Position numbers and translations under genes: made by a program. From Alphaproteobacteria bacterium MarineAlpha12_Bin1 (GTDB lineage Bacteria; Pseudomonadota; Alphaproteobacteria; UBA6615), in NCBI GenBank assembly GCA_002937505.1, contig PTJY01000005.1, positions 212,082 through 276,081 on the forward strand: a stretch of 64,000 bases of DNA, read 5' to 3'. How positions within the stretch are numbered: the stretch's first letter is position 1; each line of letters opens with the position of its first letter. The notes under the pieces were generated by a model. That model searched no databases, was not told where the DNA came from, and worked only from the letters and a program-made list of their open reading frames with translations. Of the stretch, positions 12,433-20,991 are shown piece after piece.

Positions 12433-13131
12433 ATGCGTACGGAAAGCATTAAATTAAGTTTATCTGACGGTGAGATGAGTGCTTATGTAGCTTACCCAGA
12501 AAAAAGCCCAGTAGGGGCAATAATAGCTATTATGGAGATATGGGGGGTTGATAACACCATGAAGTCTCACGCACATGAGTTTGCTGATGCGGGATATATA
12601 TGTTTGGTTCCAGATTTATTTTGGAGATTAGGTCCAGATGTTGTTTTGGATGCTGACAATCCTGATGATTGGATCACCTCTTTGGATAGATATTATCACT
12701 TTGATTATGATTTAGGTGCAAAAGACATGGAAGAAACCATGCAATATCTAAGAAATATCAAAGGTGGGAACGGAAAAGTAGGAGCGGTGGGTTACTGCTT
12801 GGGGGGCAAAATGTGTTATTTAATGTCCTGTCGGACAGATATAGATTGCGCTGTTGCTTATTATGGCACTTACATTGAGCATGCCATATCAGAAGCTCCA
12901 AATCTAAGTCAGCCATTTATGTTGCATCAGGCATTATCAGACACTTGGGTGCCTCCAGCTATATGCAAATTCATAGAAACAAAAATTGCAGACAAGCCAA
13001 ACGTTGTTATTCATAAATACCCTAATGCGGAACATGCTTTTGCCCGCCATGGAGCTAGTTCATACTCTGCTCCTGAGGCTGAAAAGGCCCTGGACCTCTC
13101 TCTGTCTTATTTTGATTCTTTTTTGCGTTAG
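12433..13131 (+). CDS. Dienelactone hydrolase family protein
   Basis: Alpha/beta hydrolase of the DLH family (carboxymethylenebutenolidase-like, soluble). The nucleophile elbow GYCLGGK contains the cysteine characteristic of DLH (residue about 122). The acid is probably Asp in LSDTWVPP and the histidine is in NAEHAFARHG. The start is the ATG at 12433 with AAGGA at 12421-12425; an upstream in-frame TTG at 12391 lies within the mreB repeat and is an artefact of the duplication. The substrate is not determinable; enzymes of this family open lactones in aromatic degradation, but many members act on other esters. Confidence 0.85.
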   Translation: MRTESIKLSLSDGEMSAYVAYPEKSPVGAIIAIMEIWGVDNTMKSHAHEFADAGYICLVPDLFWRLGPDVVLDADNPDDWITSLDRYYHFDYDLGAKDMEETMQYLRNIKGGNGKVGAVGYCLGGKMCYLMSCRTDIDCAVAYYGTYIEHAISEAPNLSQPFMLHQALSDTWVPPAICKFIETKIADKPNVVIHKYPNAEHAFARHGASSYSAPEAEKALDLSLSYFDSFLR

Positions 13132-13232
13132 TTTCTACTGCTATTCTAACGCTTAAGAGCTTTTTATTAGGCTGTGCTGGTTAGATGACTTGGCATTAGA
13201 CAGGGAAGTTAAAAAAATATTGGAGACGCTTA

Positions 13233-13529
13233 ATGATAAATCGATTCTATAAATTTCTGGATCGTCTATTTGGGTCAAAAAAAATAAGTTTTCCCTCATC
13301 TGACCATTCTTCGATATCATATAAAGGATATAGTGTTCGAGCTGATCCTGAATTACAAGGTAATCAATGGATAACAGCTGGCAGAATATCAAAAGAGATT
13401 AATGGAAGCATTAAAGAATATCGCTTTGTAAGAGGTGACTTTCACGCTAGTAAAGAAAGTGCTAATGAGTTTTCAATTTCTAAAGCTTGTCAAATAATAG
13501 ATCTTGAAGGCGAAAAAATATTTGAATAG
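13233..13529 (+). CDS. HlyU family protein
   Basis: Small 98-residue protein of the HlyU family, described as transcriptional activators but of unclear role in alphaproteobacteria. The core pattern YKGYSVRADPE...WITAGRISKEING...EYRFVRGDFHASKESANE...KACQIIDLEGEKIF matches the family from end to end. GGAG lies 8 nt before the ATG. It is a single gene with about 100 bp on its left and a convergent crotonase on its right. No DNA-binding domain is obvious. Confidence 0.75.
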   Translation: MINRFYKFLDRLFGSKKISFPSSDHSSISYKGYSVRADPELQGNQWITAGRISKEINGSIKEYRFVRGDFHASKESANEFSISKACQIIDLEGEKIFE

Positions 13530-13566
13530 ACCACAAAGAAGCATTTCCTGTTTGGCAGGCTAAATA

Positions 13567-14361
13567 TTACCTGTTTGACTTCTCTAGTCTTGATAATAGC
13601 TTTTCTACTGCTTGATCATGTTCTTCCGTATGATGAGAAATTGCTTGGAATGCTGCAGACATTTCTAAGAGAGTTTGTAAGCTAACATGTTGCCCTTCAC
13701 GAAGGAGTCTTTTAGCCATGCGCAAAGAATGGCCAGGGTTACTTGCTATACGTTCGGCAAGAGATTGAGCTTCGTCCATAAGGCTTTCACTAGACACTAA
13801 TTTAGATATCAAACCGCAGGACAGAGCTTCTTCTGCGTTTATTATGTCTCCGGTAAATGTTAACTCAGCCGCTTTTGACTGACCCACAAGTCTCGGCAGT
13901 AACCAGGCGCCCCCATCACCAGGAATAATTCCAAGCTTGACAAAGCTCTCAGCAAACCTTGCTTTTTCAGATCCTATTCTAATGTCGCACATGCATGCCA
14001 AATCACAGCCTGCTCCGATGGCGGGTCCGTTGACTGCAGCTATTGTTGGAACTTCAAGATCATATAAAATAGTTGGTATTTTTTGTATGTCCCTTTTGTA
14101 ATTGTTTCTTATTTTGTAGGGATTTCCTTCAGATAACCCCTTACGGTCTCGCATATCTTTAACATTCCCGCCTGCGCTAAAGGCAGTTCCTGCGCCCGTT
14201 AAAATCACAGCCGAGACACTGTCATCACTATTTATGCGTTCGCAGGCTTCTACAAAATCACTAAATTGTCCCTCACCTGATAATGGGTTGCGGTTTTTAG
14301 GTTGGTTCATAGTCAAAGTGACTATATTATCTACTTGTTCATACTTAAGAAAGTTGCCCAT
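13567..14361 (-). CDS. Enoyl-CoA hydratase/isomerase (crotonase) family protein
   Basis: Crotonase-fold enzyme of about 264 residues. The oxyanion-hole motifs are AFSAGGNVKDM (residues about 55-65) and NGPAIGAGCDLA. By motif comparison with classical enoyl-CoA hydratase, the first catalytic Glu position (GGGCE) is Asp here, and the second (QPE before the G-x-I-P loop) appears to be Phe in AESFVKLGIIPGDGG. It may therefore not be a hydratase. The start was set at 14361, where GGAGGAG lies just upstream; the longer frame to 14400 has no site. It is divergent from the acyl-CoA dehydrogenases at 14468. Confidence 0.86.
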   Translation of the reverse strand: MGNFLKYEQVDNIVTLTMNQPKNRNPLSGEGQFSDFVEACERINSDDSVSAVILTGAGTAFSAGGNVKDMRDRKGLSEGNPYKIRNNYKRDIQKIPTILYDLEVPTIAAVNGPAIGAGCDLACMCDIRIGSEKARFAESFVKLGIIPGDGGAWLLPRLVGQSKAAELTFTGDIINAEEALSCGLISKLVSSESLMDEAQSLAERIASNPGHSLRMAKRLLREGQHVSLQTLLEMSAAFQAISHHTEEHDQAVEKLLSRLEKSNR

Positions 14362-14467
14362 AATCTCCTCCAAATAAAAACAATATGTAATAGTTAGCAC
14401 AAAGGTACCATTGAGCTAAACTGATATTAGGTTAAATAAGTATTTAAATTGTGATAAGGTAAAGCAC

Positions 14468-15613
14468 ATGAGGGCGTTTGAGTTTGAAACCTACCAACTT
14501 CCATCTGAAGCACTGACCCTGAGGCAAGAGGTAAGGGATTTTTTATCTCAGTCTATAGGTCATTATTCTATCTCAGAAAAGGCAAAATCATGGGTAGGAT
14601 TTGATGCAAACTTTAGTGCACAGTTAGGAAAAAATGGCTGGTTGGGTATGACCTGGCCTAAGCCTTTCGGGTCGGCTCGTAGTTCTTTAGAGCGATATGT
14701 TGTTATTGAAGAGTTATTAGCCTTTGGTGCTCCAGTGGCAGCTCATTGGATAGCCGAACGCCAGAGTGGTCCTCTAATTCTTCGATTTGGGACCGAGGAT
14801 CAAAAGAATTTATATTTGCCTGGAATCTCTAAAGGTGAAACTTTTTTTTGTATAGGTATGAGTGAGCCAGGGTCTGGTTCGGATTTAGCTTCTATTATCA
14901 CTCATGCTTCCAGGCATGCAGATGGTTGGCTATTAAATGGTCGTAAGGTATGGACAACATATGCCCACAAATCTCATTTTATGATTGCTTTAGTCCGAAC
15001 ATCTAGGGCAACAGAAGATCGACATGCAGGACTATCTCAGTTTGTCATCGACTTGTCATCACCTGGAATTACCATAAAACCTATTCGAAACATGATAGGT
15101 GATGAAGAGTTTAATGAAGTAACTTTTGATAACGTGTTAGTCGATCATTCAATGTTGATTGGCCAAGAAGGTAATGGTTGGCAACAAGTTGTTGCTGAGC
15201 TTGCTTTTGAGAGAAGCGGACCGGACCGTTTTTTAAGCAGTTATATTCTCTTTAAGGAAATAATTCGTATCTTGCAGATAGATATGAATGATTCAGCGGT
15301 AAAAATAATAGGTCGTCTTACTGCTCAATTAATTACACTCAGGAATATGTCTCTTTCGGTCGCAGCCATGATAGATTCTGGAAAACAGCCAAACATTCAA
15401 GCCTCTTTAGTTAAGGATCTCGGTGTTGCATTTGAACAGTCAATACCAGAATTGGCACATGAATTGGTAAACTGCTCACCTCGTAAATTACATGGAACAG
15501 AGTTTGAAAAGTCACTAGCGTATGTACAGCAAGCGTGTGTTTCTTTTTCTTTAAGAGGAGGAACTACCGAAATTTTACGAGGTATGGTTGCTCGAGGTTT
15601 AGGTTTGAGATGA
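14468..15613 (+). CDS. Acyl-CoA dehydrogenase family protein (first of a pair)
   Basis: FAD-dependent acyl-CoA dehydrogenase fold, 381 residues, cytoplasmic. The family motifs are IGMSEPGSGSDLASI (FAD/substrate, residues about 135-149), NGRKVWTTYAH and the C-terminal SLRGGTTEILRGMVARGLG. Its stop overlaps the start of a second, shorter dehydrogenase by ATGA, so the two probably form a heteromer, as in the CoA-ester dehydrogenases of steroid and cholate degradation. The substrate is unknown; a fumarylacetoacetate-hydrolase-like protein follows. Confidence 0.88.
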   Translation: MRAFEFETYQLPSEALTLRQEVRDFLSQSIGHYSISEKAKSWVGFDANFSAQLGKNGWLGMTWPKPFGSARSSLERYVVIEELLAFGAPVAAHWIAERQSGPLILRFGTEDQKNLYLPGISKGETFFCIGMSEPGSGSDLASIITHASRHADGWLLNGRKVWTTYAHKSHFMIALVRTSRATEDRHAGLSQFVIDLSSPGITIKPIRNMIGDEEFNEVTFDNVLVDHSMLIGQEGNGWQQVVAELAFERSGPDRFLSSYILFKEIIRILQIDMNDSAVKIIGRLTAQLITLRNMSLSVAAMIDSGKQPNIQASLVKDLGVAFEQSIPELAHELVNCSPRKLHGTEFEKSLAYVQQACVSFSLRGGTTEILRGMVARGLGLR

Positions 15614-16677
15614 ACGAAACAAGCGTACTTTTATCGAATACGTGTAATCAGATATTTTCTGATTTTGTAACTCCTTCTGTTCTGGATGATGCAGAAGATG
15701 GAAAATGGCCTCAAAAACTTTGGGCCAACATGGAAGAGAATGGGCTTACAACACCATTTATTAATGAAGAGGGCAGCGTGCCAAGCTTAACTTGGCAGGA
15801 AGTATTTACTATTTTTTATCATGCAGGATATTATTGTGTGCCTCTACCCTTGGTTGAGAACGTTATTGCAAACTGGGTGTTATCCCAACTTGATGGAGTG
15901 TTTCCCCGAAGTCTAATAACTCTTCAGGATGGAGACGAAATTCTTACAATTCATGGATCAGAAAGTAATAAAAAAGTCTCAGGCAGCATTAAAAGTGTTC
16001 CTTGGGGGTCAAGCGCGACATATCTACTAGCAGTTGGAGAATATAAGAATATAAAGAAATTTATTTTACTAGATATTTCGACTATCCTCAAAAAGGTTGA
16101 TGTCAACATTGCTGGAGAAAGCCGTGATGCAATTGAGTTAAATAGTGTTGTGCCGGAGTATATTTTTGATATTCCAGAAGAAATTGGTCATCAGGTTATC
16201 AAGTTACTGCCTGCCCTTGGTTATTCTGCAAAGATGTCAGGTGCAGTTTCTTCTGTTCTTGATCTAAGCGTGGAGTATGTAGGAGACCGTGTTCAATTTG
16301 GGCGCTCTCTATCAAAATTTCAAGCAATTCAACAACAGCTTGCTATTTTGGCCAGTGAGGCTGCTGCAGCCCAGACAGCTTCTATTAATGCTTGTAAAGC
16401 GGTTGATTCTACGGAAAATTTTAATGATATAGAGCTTGAAGTAGCTGTTGCAAAAGTTCGATCTGGAGAAGCGGCAGGTAAGGCAGCTGCAATTGCTCAT
16501 CAAGTGCACGGAGCCATAGGATTCACCTATGAATTCAAACTACACTATTTAACTAGACGGTTATGGTCTTGGCGTTCTGAGTTTGGTTCTGAGTCTTACT
16601 GGTCTACTCGAATAGGAAGAATGGTTATGGACCAAGATGTTGACTGCTTATGGCCTAATATAACTTCTAGGATGTAA
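15610..16677 (+). CDS. Acyl-CoA dehydrogenase family protein (second of a pair)
   Basis: Acyl-CoA dehydrogenase-like protein of 355 residues. The N- and C-terminal helical domains are recognisable (SSVLDLSVEYVGDRVQFGRSLSKFQAIQQQLA, then AIAHQVHGAIGFTYEFKLHYLTRRLW), but the central beta domain is shorter and lacks the SEPGSGSD motif. This is usual for the partner subunit of heteromeric dehydrogenases. The start ATG at 15610 overlaps the previous stop; the longer frame beginning at 15535 lies within the preceding gene and is not used. Confidence 0.84.
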   Translation: MNETSVLLSNTCNQIFSDFVTPSVLDDAEDGKWPQKLWANMEENGLTTPFINEEGSVPSLTWQEVFTIFYHAGYYCVPLPLVENVIANWVLSQLDGVFPRSLITLQDGDEILTIHGSESNKKVSGSIKSVPWGSSATYLLAVGEYKNIKKFILLDISTILKKVDVNIAGESRDAIELNSVVPEYIFDIPEEIGHQVIKLLPALGYSAKMSGAVSSVLDLSVEYVGDRVQFGRSLSKFQAIQQQLAILASEAAAAQTASINACKAVDSTENFNDIELEVAVAKVRSGEAAGKAAAIAHQVHGAIGFTYEFKLHYLTRRLWSWRSEFGSESYWSTRIGRMVMDQDVDCLWPNITSRM

Positions 16678-16697
16678 TGAAATTTGGAGAAGGTTAG

Positions 16698-17537
16698 ATG
16701 AAAATTTTAAGTTTTAGAGATGCCGATGGAGAATCGTTCGGGGTTTATGATGTTGATAGGGGTATAGTAGATGTTGGACGAAAATGCGCTCATAAAAGTT
16801 TACGTGAAGCTTTAACTTCTGGTTCTATAGATGAAATTGCTGCGATAGCAAATAACAATGAAGCTGACTGTAGATTAGAAGATATAAAGCTACTGCCAGT
16901 TATACCCGATCCTGACAAAATCATATGTGCAGGGTTAAATTATAAAGATCACGTTGAAGAATTCGTTCGAGACATGCCAGAACACATCACTATATTTTCT
17001 CGACTAACTAATACGTTGGTTGCTCATGATGAATCTATAGTTAGACCTCGTGTGTCTGAACATTTTGATTTTGAGGGAGAGCTAACCTTAATTATAGGTA
17101 AGAGCGGTCGACATATACCAGAATCTGAGGCCTTATCTTACATCGCAGGTTACACCTGTTTTCTTGATGGAAGTGTCAGGGACTATCAAAGACACTCGGT
17201 GACCGCGGGGAAAAATTTTCACAAAACAGGCCCTTTAGGTCCCTGGATGGTAACCTCAGATGAGATATCTGATCCTGCATCTCTGGAATTAACCACTAGA
17301 TTAAATGGACAGATAGTTCAAAACAGCACTACAGATTTATTAATATACTCAATTCCCTATATTATCTCCTACGTTTCGTCTTTCACTCCCCTTGTTGCAG
17401 GAGACGTAATTGCAACAGGTACACCAGCAGGAGTTGGGAATGGAAGAAATCCAAAACTATTTATGAAACAAGGAGATATAATTGAGGTGGAGATTACAAA
17501 AATAGGAGTGTTACGAAATACAGTTGTAGATGAGTGA
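16698..17537 (+). CDS. Fumarylacetoacetate hydrolase family protein
   Basis: FAH-fold hydrolase/decarboxylase of 279 residues. The acidic metal site lies in FDFEGELTLIIG and FLDGSVRDYQ, followed by GKNFHKTGPLGPWMV and the ATGTPAGVGNGR turn. Relatives include 2-keto-4-pentenoate hydratases, 5-carboxymethyl-2-hydroxymuconate isomerases and acylpyruvate hydrolases. It lies 20 bp after the acyl-CoA dehydrogenase pair with GGAG at about 16686, so it is probably co-transcribed and acts on a product of that pathway. Confidence 0.87.
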   Translation: MKILSFRDADGESFGVYDVDRGIVDVGRKCAHKSLREALTSGSIDEIAAIANNNEADCRLEDIKLLPVIPDPDKIICAGLNYKDHVEEFVRDMPEHITIFSRLTNTLVAHDESIVRPRVSEHFDFEGELTLIIGKSGRHIPESEALSYIAGYTCFLDGSVRDYQRHSVTAGKNFHKTGPLGPWMVTSDEISDPASLELTTRLNGQIVQNSTTDLLIYSIPYIISYVSSFTPLVAGDVIATGTPAGVGNGRNPKLFMKQGDIIEVEITKIGVLRNTVVDE

Positions 17538-17550
17538 AATTAAATTTTTA

Positions 17551-17582
17551 TTTGGTAAGGTGTTTAGATGTTGTTTACCAAA
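17551..17582. terminator. Possible bidirectional terminator hairpin between convergent genes
   Basis: TTTGGTAA and TTACCAAA form an 8-bp stem around a 16-nt loop in the 82 bp between the convergent FAH-like and M14 genes. No strong T-run follows on the plus strand. The assignment is positional. Confidence 0.3.
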
Positions 17583-17619
17583 TGAAAAAGCTATTCTTAT
17601 TTTGGCCCTTTTTTGATAT

Positions 17620-18756
17620 CTATCTCAGGTCATCAACTATACGGGCTATTGCCTCCAGATTAGTCGCTCCAAACTCCCTAGATCTTTCTAGAGACCAGCC
17701 GAATTCAGCGCTGGGATTATTAGCGTTGTCTTTAAATGGCATTTCTAAGGTGAGAGATAGACAACCAAATGTTTCAGCAACGTAATTGGAACACATATTC
17801 AAATTTCCCTTTCCAGGCGCACTAGGGGGGTAGCCAAATTCAGTTTGGAACTCATTGCTAACATTAAGAAGCGCTTTGTCATATTTTGTTTTTAGGATCT
17901 TTTGGTGTTCGCTTAAAGAAGGAATCCCCATCATTCCTGACAAAAAGTTGTATGGAAGCGCTTCATCTCCATGAACATCGAGACAGAAATCAACTCCAAT
18001 TTGATGCATTTTTTTACGCACTAAGAAAACTTCAGGGCTACGTTCGATACTTGTATTAGACCACTCACGATTTAAATTAACACCTACTGCGTTAGTCCTT
18101 AGATGTCCTCTTTTGGTTCCGTCTGGATTCATATTAGGTGCAATAAAGAAAACTGATTTTTCTAATAAAGTTTGAGTTATTAAGTCATCATCATCGATTA
18201 ATCGGTTAATAAATCCCTCCGTCCAATATTCGGCCATACTTTCTCCAGGATGCTGGCGTGCAACTACCCAAATTTTTTGTTTGTCGGGTGATCGTTCTCC
18301 GATTTGGATAAAGTCTAAATCATGTCCATCTATAGTTTTTCCAAGAACGGAAACTAGGACTTTAGAAGAAGATTGAATGCGAGCCAGATAATCGTTGTGT
18401 CGTTCTAATGTATAAGGTGCAAAATAGGCAAACCAAGCAGAGTTTTGTTTTGGACAATATTTAAAAGTTAATACTCCGTCATTATATCTTGTAGGTATCC
18501 TAAACCAATTCTCTCTGTCATCTGATGCCAATGCCTGGTAATCCTCCCATCCCTTAGGATAAGCAGATTTTCCAGCGTTCATTATATTAATTACACAATT
18601 AGAATTTTTTGCTCCGGTCAACCGAAAATAGAACCATTGATAAAAATCGGAGTTGTTGTCCGCAACTATTTCAAGCTTTATGTTCTGAGCTTTATCCGCT
18701 TTCACGCAGCGGATGTTGCCGCTGTCAAATTCACTGCTAATTATCAACGATGACAT
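17620..18756 (-). CDS. M14 family zinc carboxypeptidase, cytosolic CCP-like
   Basis: Metallocarboxypeptidase of the M14 family, 378 residues, without a signal peptide. An N-terminal beta domain of about 120 residues (NNSDFYQWFYFRLTGA) precedes the peptidase domain, as in cytosolic carboxypeptidases. The zinc ligands are visible: HPGESMAEY (HxxE), then DVHGDEALPY; the catalytic Glu is in LTLEMPFKD. NMNPDGTKRGHLRTN matches the substrate-binding segment. Bacterial members act on C-terminal residues of peptides or proteins; the substrate is unknown. It is 14 bp downstream of the PRISE gene on the same strand. Confidence 0.85.
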   Translation of the reverse strand: MSSLIISSEFDSGNIRCVKADKAQNIKLEIVADNNSDFYQWFYFRLTGAKNSNCVINIMNAGKSAYPKGWEDYQALASDDRENWFRIPTRYNDGVLTFKYCPKQNSAWFAYFAPYTLERHNDYLARIQSSSKVLVSVLGKTIDGHDLDFIQIGERSPDKQKIWVVARQHPGESMAEYWTEGFINRLIDDDDLITQTLLEKSVFFIAPNMNPDGTKRGHLRTNAVGVNLNREWSNTSIERSPEVFLVRKKMHQIGVDFCLDVHGDEALPYNFLSGMMGIPSLSEHQKILKTKYDKALLNVSNEFQTEFGYPPSAPGKGNLNMCSNYVAETFGCLSLTLEMPFKDNANNPSAEFGWSLERSREFGATNLEAIARIVDDLR

Positions 18757-18770
18757 GTTGTGACTTTCTT

Positions 18771-19823
18771 CTATGGAATTATTTTACTGTTTCGAAGTCT
18801 TTGCATTTGTTTAGAGATAGTTTTTTCAGTATCGATGGTCTTATACCAGCCAGCTTGGCGGATTTTAGTGGTGCTAGACATTTGATCGTATCCGTTGCTT
18901 AAGGCCATGTCCAAATAATCCCATCTCGTTAAATCTGAAAGTGTATAAGGCTGTAACTTATGGTTCTTTACTATTTCATTCCATATGGGTTCTTTATCAG
19001 CCATAACTGTTTGCAATGAAACAGTTTGTATGGGGCCTACATCTAAATCAAAAAAGTCGGCTATTTTAGGCCACAAATCTTTCCAGCGAAAAAAATCACC
19101 ATTACTTATATTATATGCATTGTTTTTTGTCTTAGTTGTTGTTGCAACCCAGCACATTGCCTCCGCTAATAAATCAGTATCTATTATGTTGTATAAACAA
19201 TTATAAAATTCAGGAGTTCCTGGCCACTTCAGAGGGAGTCCCATTTGTTTAGATATGGCTGCATAAAGGACGATTCCCGTCATCAAGTTCATCCTACTAC
19301 CTACAGAGAAACCCCAGATCCCGTGCGGGCGTATTGCTGACCATGTCCACCCCTTGCCAGACTGACGCTCGACGATCCAATCTTGTTGAGCATGGTAAAA
19401 GTTTTTTGCTATTGGGCGTGGATCGTCTTCTTTAGCTGGGGTTTTGTAAGGTCCTAAGTAACTTCCATACCATTTTGCGCCATGCATTAATTGGACATGT
19501 TCTAGGTCTCTCGCAACGGGCTCAAGTTCGTCCATAAGGTTTCTAAGCATAGATATATTTGGTACAATTTCATCTTGGACTGACTTTTGTGGAGAATATG
19601 CACAATAAAAAACATGGGTAACAGACGATAATTCCTTAACTTTTTTTGTGCAATCTTCTTTGTTAAGAAGATCCACAGATATAAATTTAGCTTTACTGTC
19701 AAAATTATTGGAACGGCGTGACAATCCGATAATGTCCCAGTTGCCATCCCTTTCTAAAAACTCGATAATTGCTCTTCCGGTTATTCCGATTGCACCTGGT
19801 ACTAGAGCTGTTCGCTTCGCCAA
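18771..19823 (-). CDS. PRISE-type SDR reductase (progesterone 5-beta-reductase-like), copy 1
   Basis: Atypical short-chain dehydrogenase, 350 residues, with the NAD(P)H motif GAIGITGRAI at residues 10-19. Family marks of the PRISE group (progesterone 5-beta-reductase/iridoid synthase) are the lysine in GAKWYG, the tyrosine in NFYHAQQD, PHGIWGFSVGS, AYNISNGDFFRWKDLWP and a C-terminus ending KIIP. These enzymes reduce the C=C of activated enones. Homologous over its full length to the adjacent gene at 19839, so this is a tandem duplicate. Confidence 0.83.
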   Translation of the reverse strand: MAKRTALVPGAIGITGRAIIEFLERDGNWDIIGLSRRSNNFDSKAKFISVDLLNKEDCTKKVKELSSVTHVFYCAYSPQKSVQDEIVPNISMLRNLMDELEPVARDLEHVQLMHGAKWYGSYLGPYKTPAKEDDPRPIAKNFYHAQQDWIVERQSGKGWTWSAIRPHGIWGFSVGSRMNLMTGIVLYAAISKQMGLPLKWPGTPEFYNCLYNIIDTDLLAEAMCWVATTTKTKNNAYNISNGDFFRWKDLWPKIADFFDLDVGPIQTVSLQTVMADKEPIWNEIVKNHKLQPYTLSDLTRWDYLDMALSNGYDQMSSTTKIRQAGWYKTIDTEKTISKQMQRLRNSKIIP

Positions 19824-19838
19824 TTTTTGTCTCCTCTT

Positions 19839-20888
19839 TTAGGGGATGATCTTTTGGTTTCTCATATTTTGTAACTGGAATGTAATTGTTTCCTCAGTAT
19901 CCAAAAGACCATTCCATCCCGCGTTGCGTATCTTATTAAGACATGACATCTGATCAAAGCCATTATTGAAGGCGTAATCCATGAAACGCCAGGTGGCTAG
20001 ATCATTCATTTTATAATAATTAAGGTTGTGTTTATCGCAAATCTCTTTCCAGACGTTTTCTTTGTCTGACATTAAGGATTGAAGTTTTACCTGTCTAATC
20101 TCTCCAACGTCCATTTCAAAGAAGTCTGCAATCCTTGGCCAGAGGTGACACCATCTTGTGAAATCACCATTGGTAATATTGAAAGCTTCATTAGCTGCTT
20201 TTGGAGTTGTTGCCGCCCACACCATAGCTCGTGATAGAAGAGAAACATCAACAATTTGATATACAGAGTTATATAAGTCTGGATTGCCTGGAAAGTTTAA
20301 CGGAATTCCATAATGCTTGCTAATTGATGCGTATACAGCCAACGAAGTTAGCATATTCATCTCACTTCCTACCGAAAACCCCCAAATTCCATGGGGAAGA
20401 AGAGCTGACCAAGTCCAATTACACCCTTTTTGATGCTCTGTGAGCCAATCCAGTTGGTTATAATAAAAATTAGGGGGCATATGACGAGGATCACTTTCTT
20501 TAGCAGGGGTTTTATATGGAGCACCAAATTGAACTCCGTACCATTTTGCGCCAAGCATAAGTTGGACATGTTGTAATTTGGGAGCATTCTCCTCGATGAC
20601 AGTCATAAGGTTTTTAAGCATTTCTAAATTTGGAAGAACTTCATCTGCAAAGTTATCTCTTGCAGAATAAGGCGTGAAAAAAATATGAGAGACATTAGTC
20701 AGCGACGTTAGCTTTTCTTTACAATCAGATAAATCAAGAAGGTCTACGGAGATAAATTTTGCTGAGGTTTCAAAATCAGGTGACCTACGTGACAAGCCAA
20801 TAACGTCCCATTTAGGGTCATTCTCTAAATGTTCAACTAGGGCTCGACCCACAACTCCTAGTGCACCAGCTATAAGCGCAACCGCCAT
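19839..20888 (-). CDS. PRISE-type SDR reductase, copy 2
   Basis: Second 349-residue PRISE-family enone reductase, upstream in the same transcription unit (15-bp gap to copy 1). Nucleotide-binding GALGVVGRAL; catalytic Lys in GAKWYG and Tyr in NFYYNQLDW; AFNITNGDFTRWCHLWP; the C-terminus ends KIIP. The AGGAG ribosome binding site is in a small hairpin (CTTTAG/CTAAAG, 20889-20907) just before the ATG. Divergence between the copies suggests different substrates. It is divergent from the AGPS-like gene. Confidence 0.83.
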   Translation of the reverse strand: MAVALIAGALGVVGRALVEHLENDPKWDVIGLSRRSPDFETSAKFISVDLLDLSDCKEKLTSLTNVSHIFFTPYSARDNFADEVLPNLEMLKNLMTVIEENAPKLQHVQLMLGAKWYGVQFGAPYKTPAKESDPRHMPPNFYYNQLDWLTEHQKGCNWTWSALLPHGIWGFSVGSEMNMLTSLAVYASISKHYGIPLNFPGNPDLYNSVYQIVDVSLLSRAMVWAATTPKAANEAFNITNGDFTRWCHLWPRIADFFEMDVGEIRQVKLQSLMSDKENVWKEICDKHNLNYYKMNDLATWRFMDYAFNNGFDQMSCLNKIRNAGWNGLLDTEETITFQLQNMRNQKIIP

Positions 20889-20991
20889 CTTTAGTTTACT
20901 CCTAAAGTAATTTAAATATGAATCAATTTGATACTATCAGGCAAAGCATCAGTATGCGAATATTGAAAACATGATTGCTAATGAGGGATCT

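Noticed and set aside
17534..17785. 83-residue plus-strand frame after the FAH-like gene
   Set aside because: Mostly antisense to the M14 carboxypeptidase C-terminus, with no recognisable domain.
20887..20910. Hairpin around the ribosome binding site of the second PRISE gene as a riboswitch
   Set aside because: A 6-bp stem alone is too little; no aptamer-like structure in the short leader.
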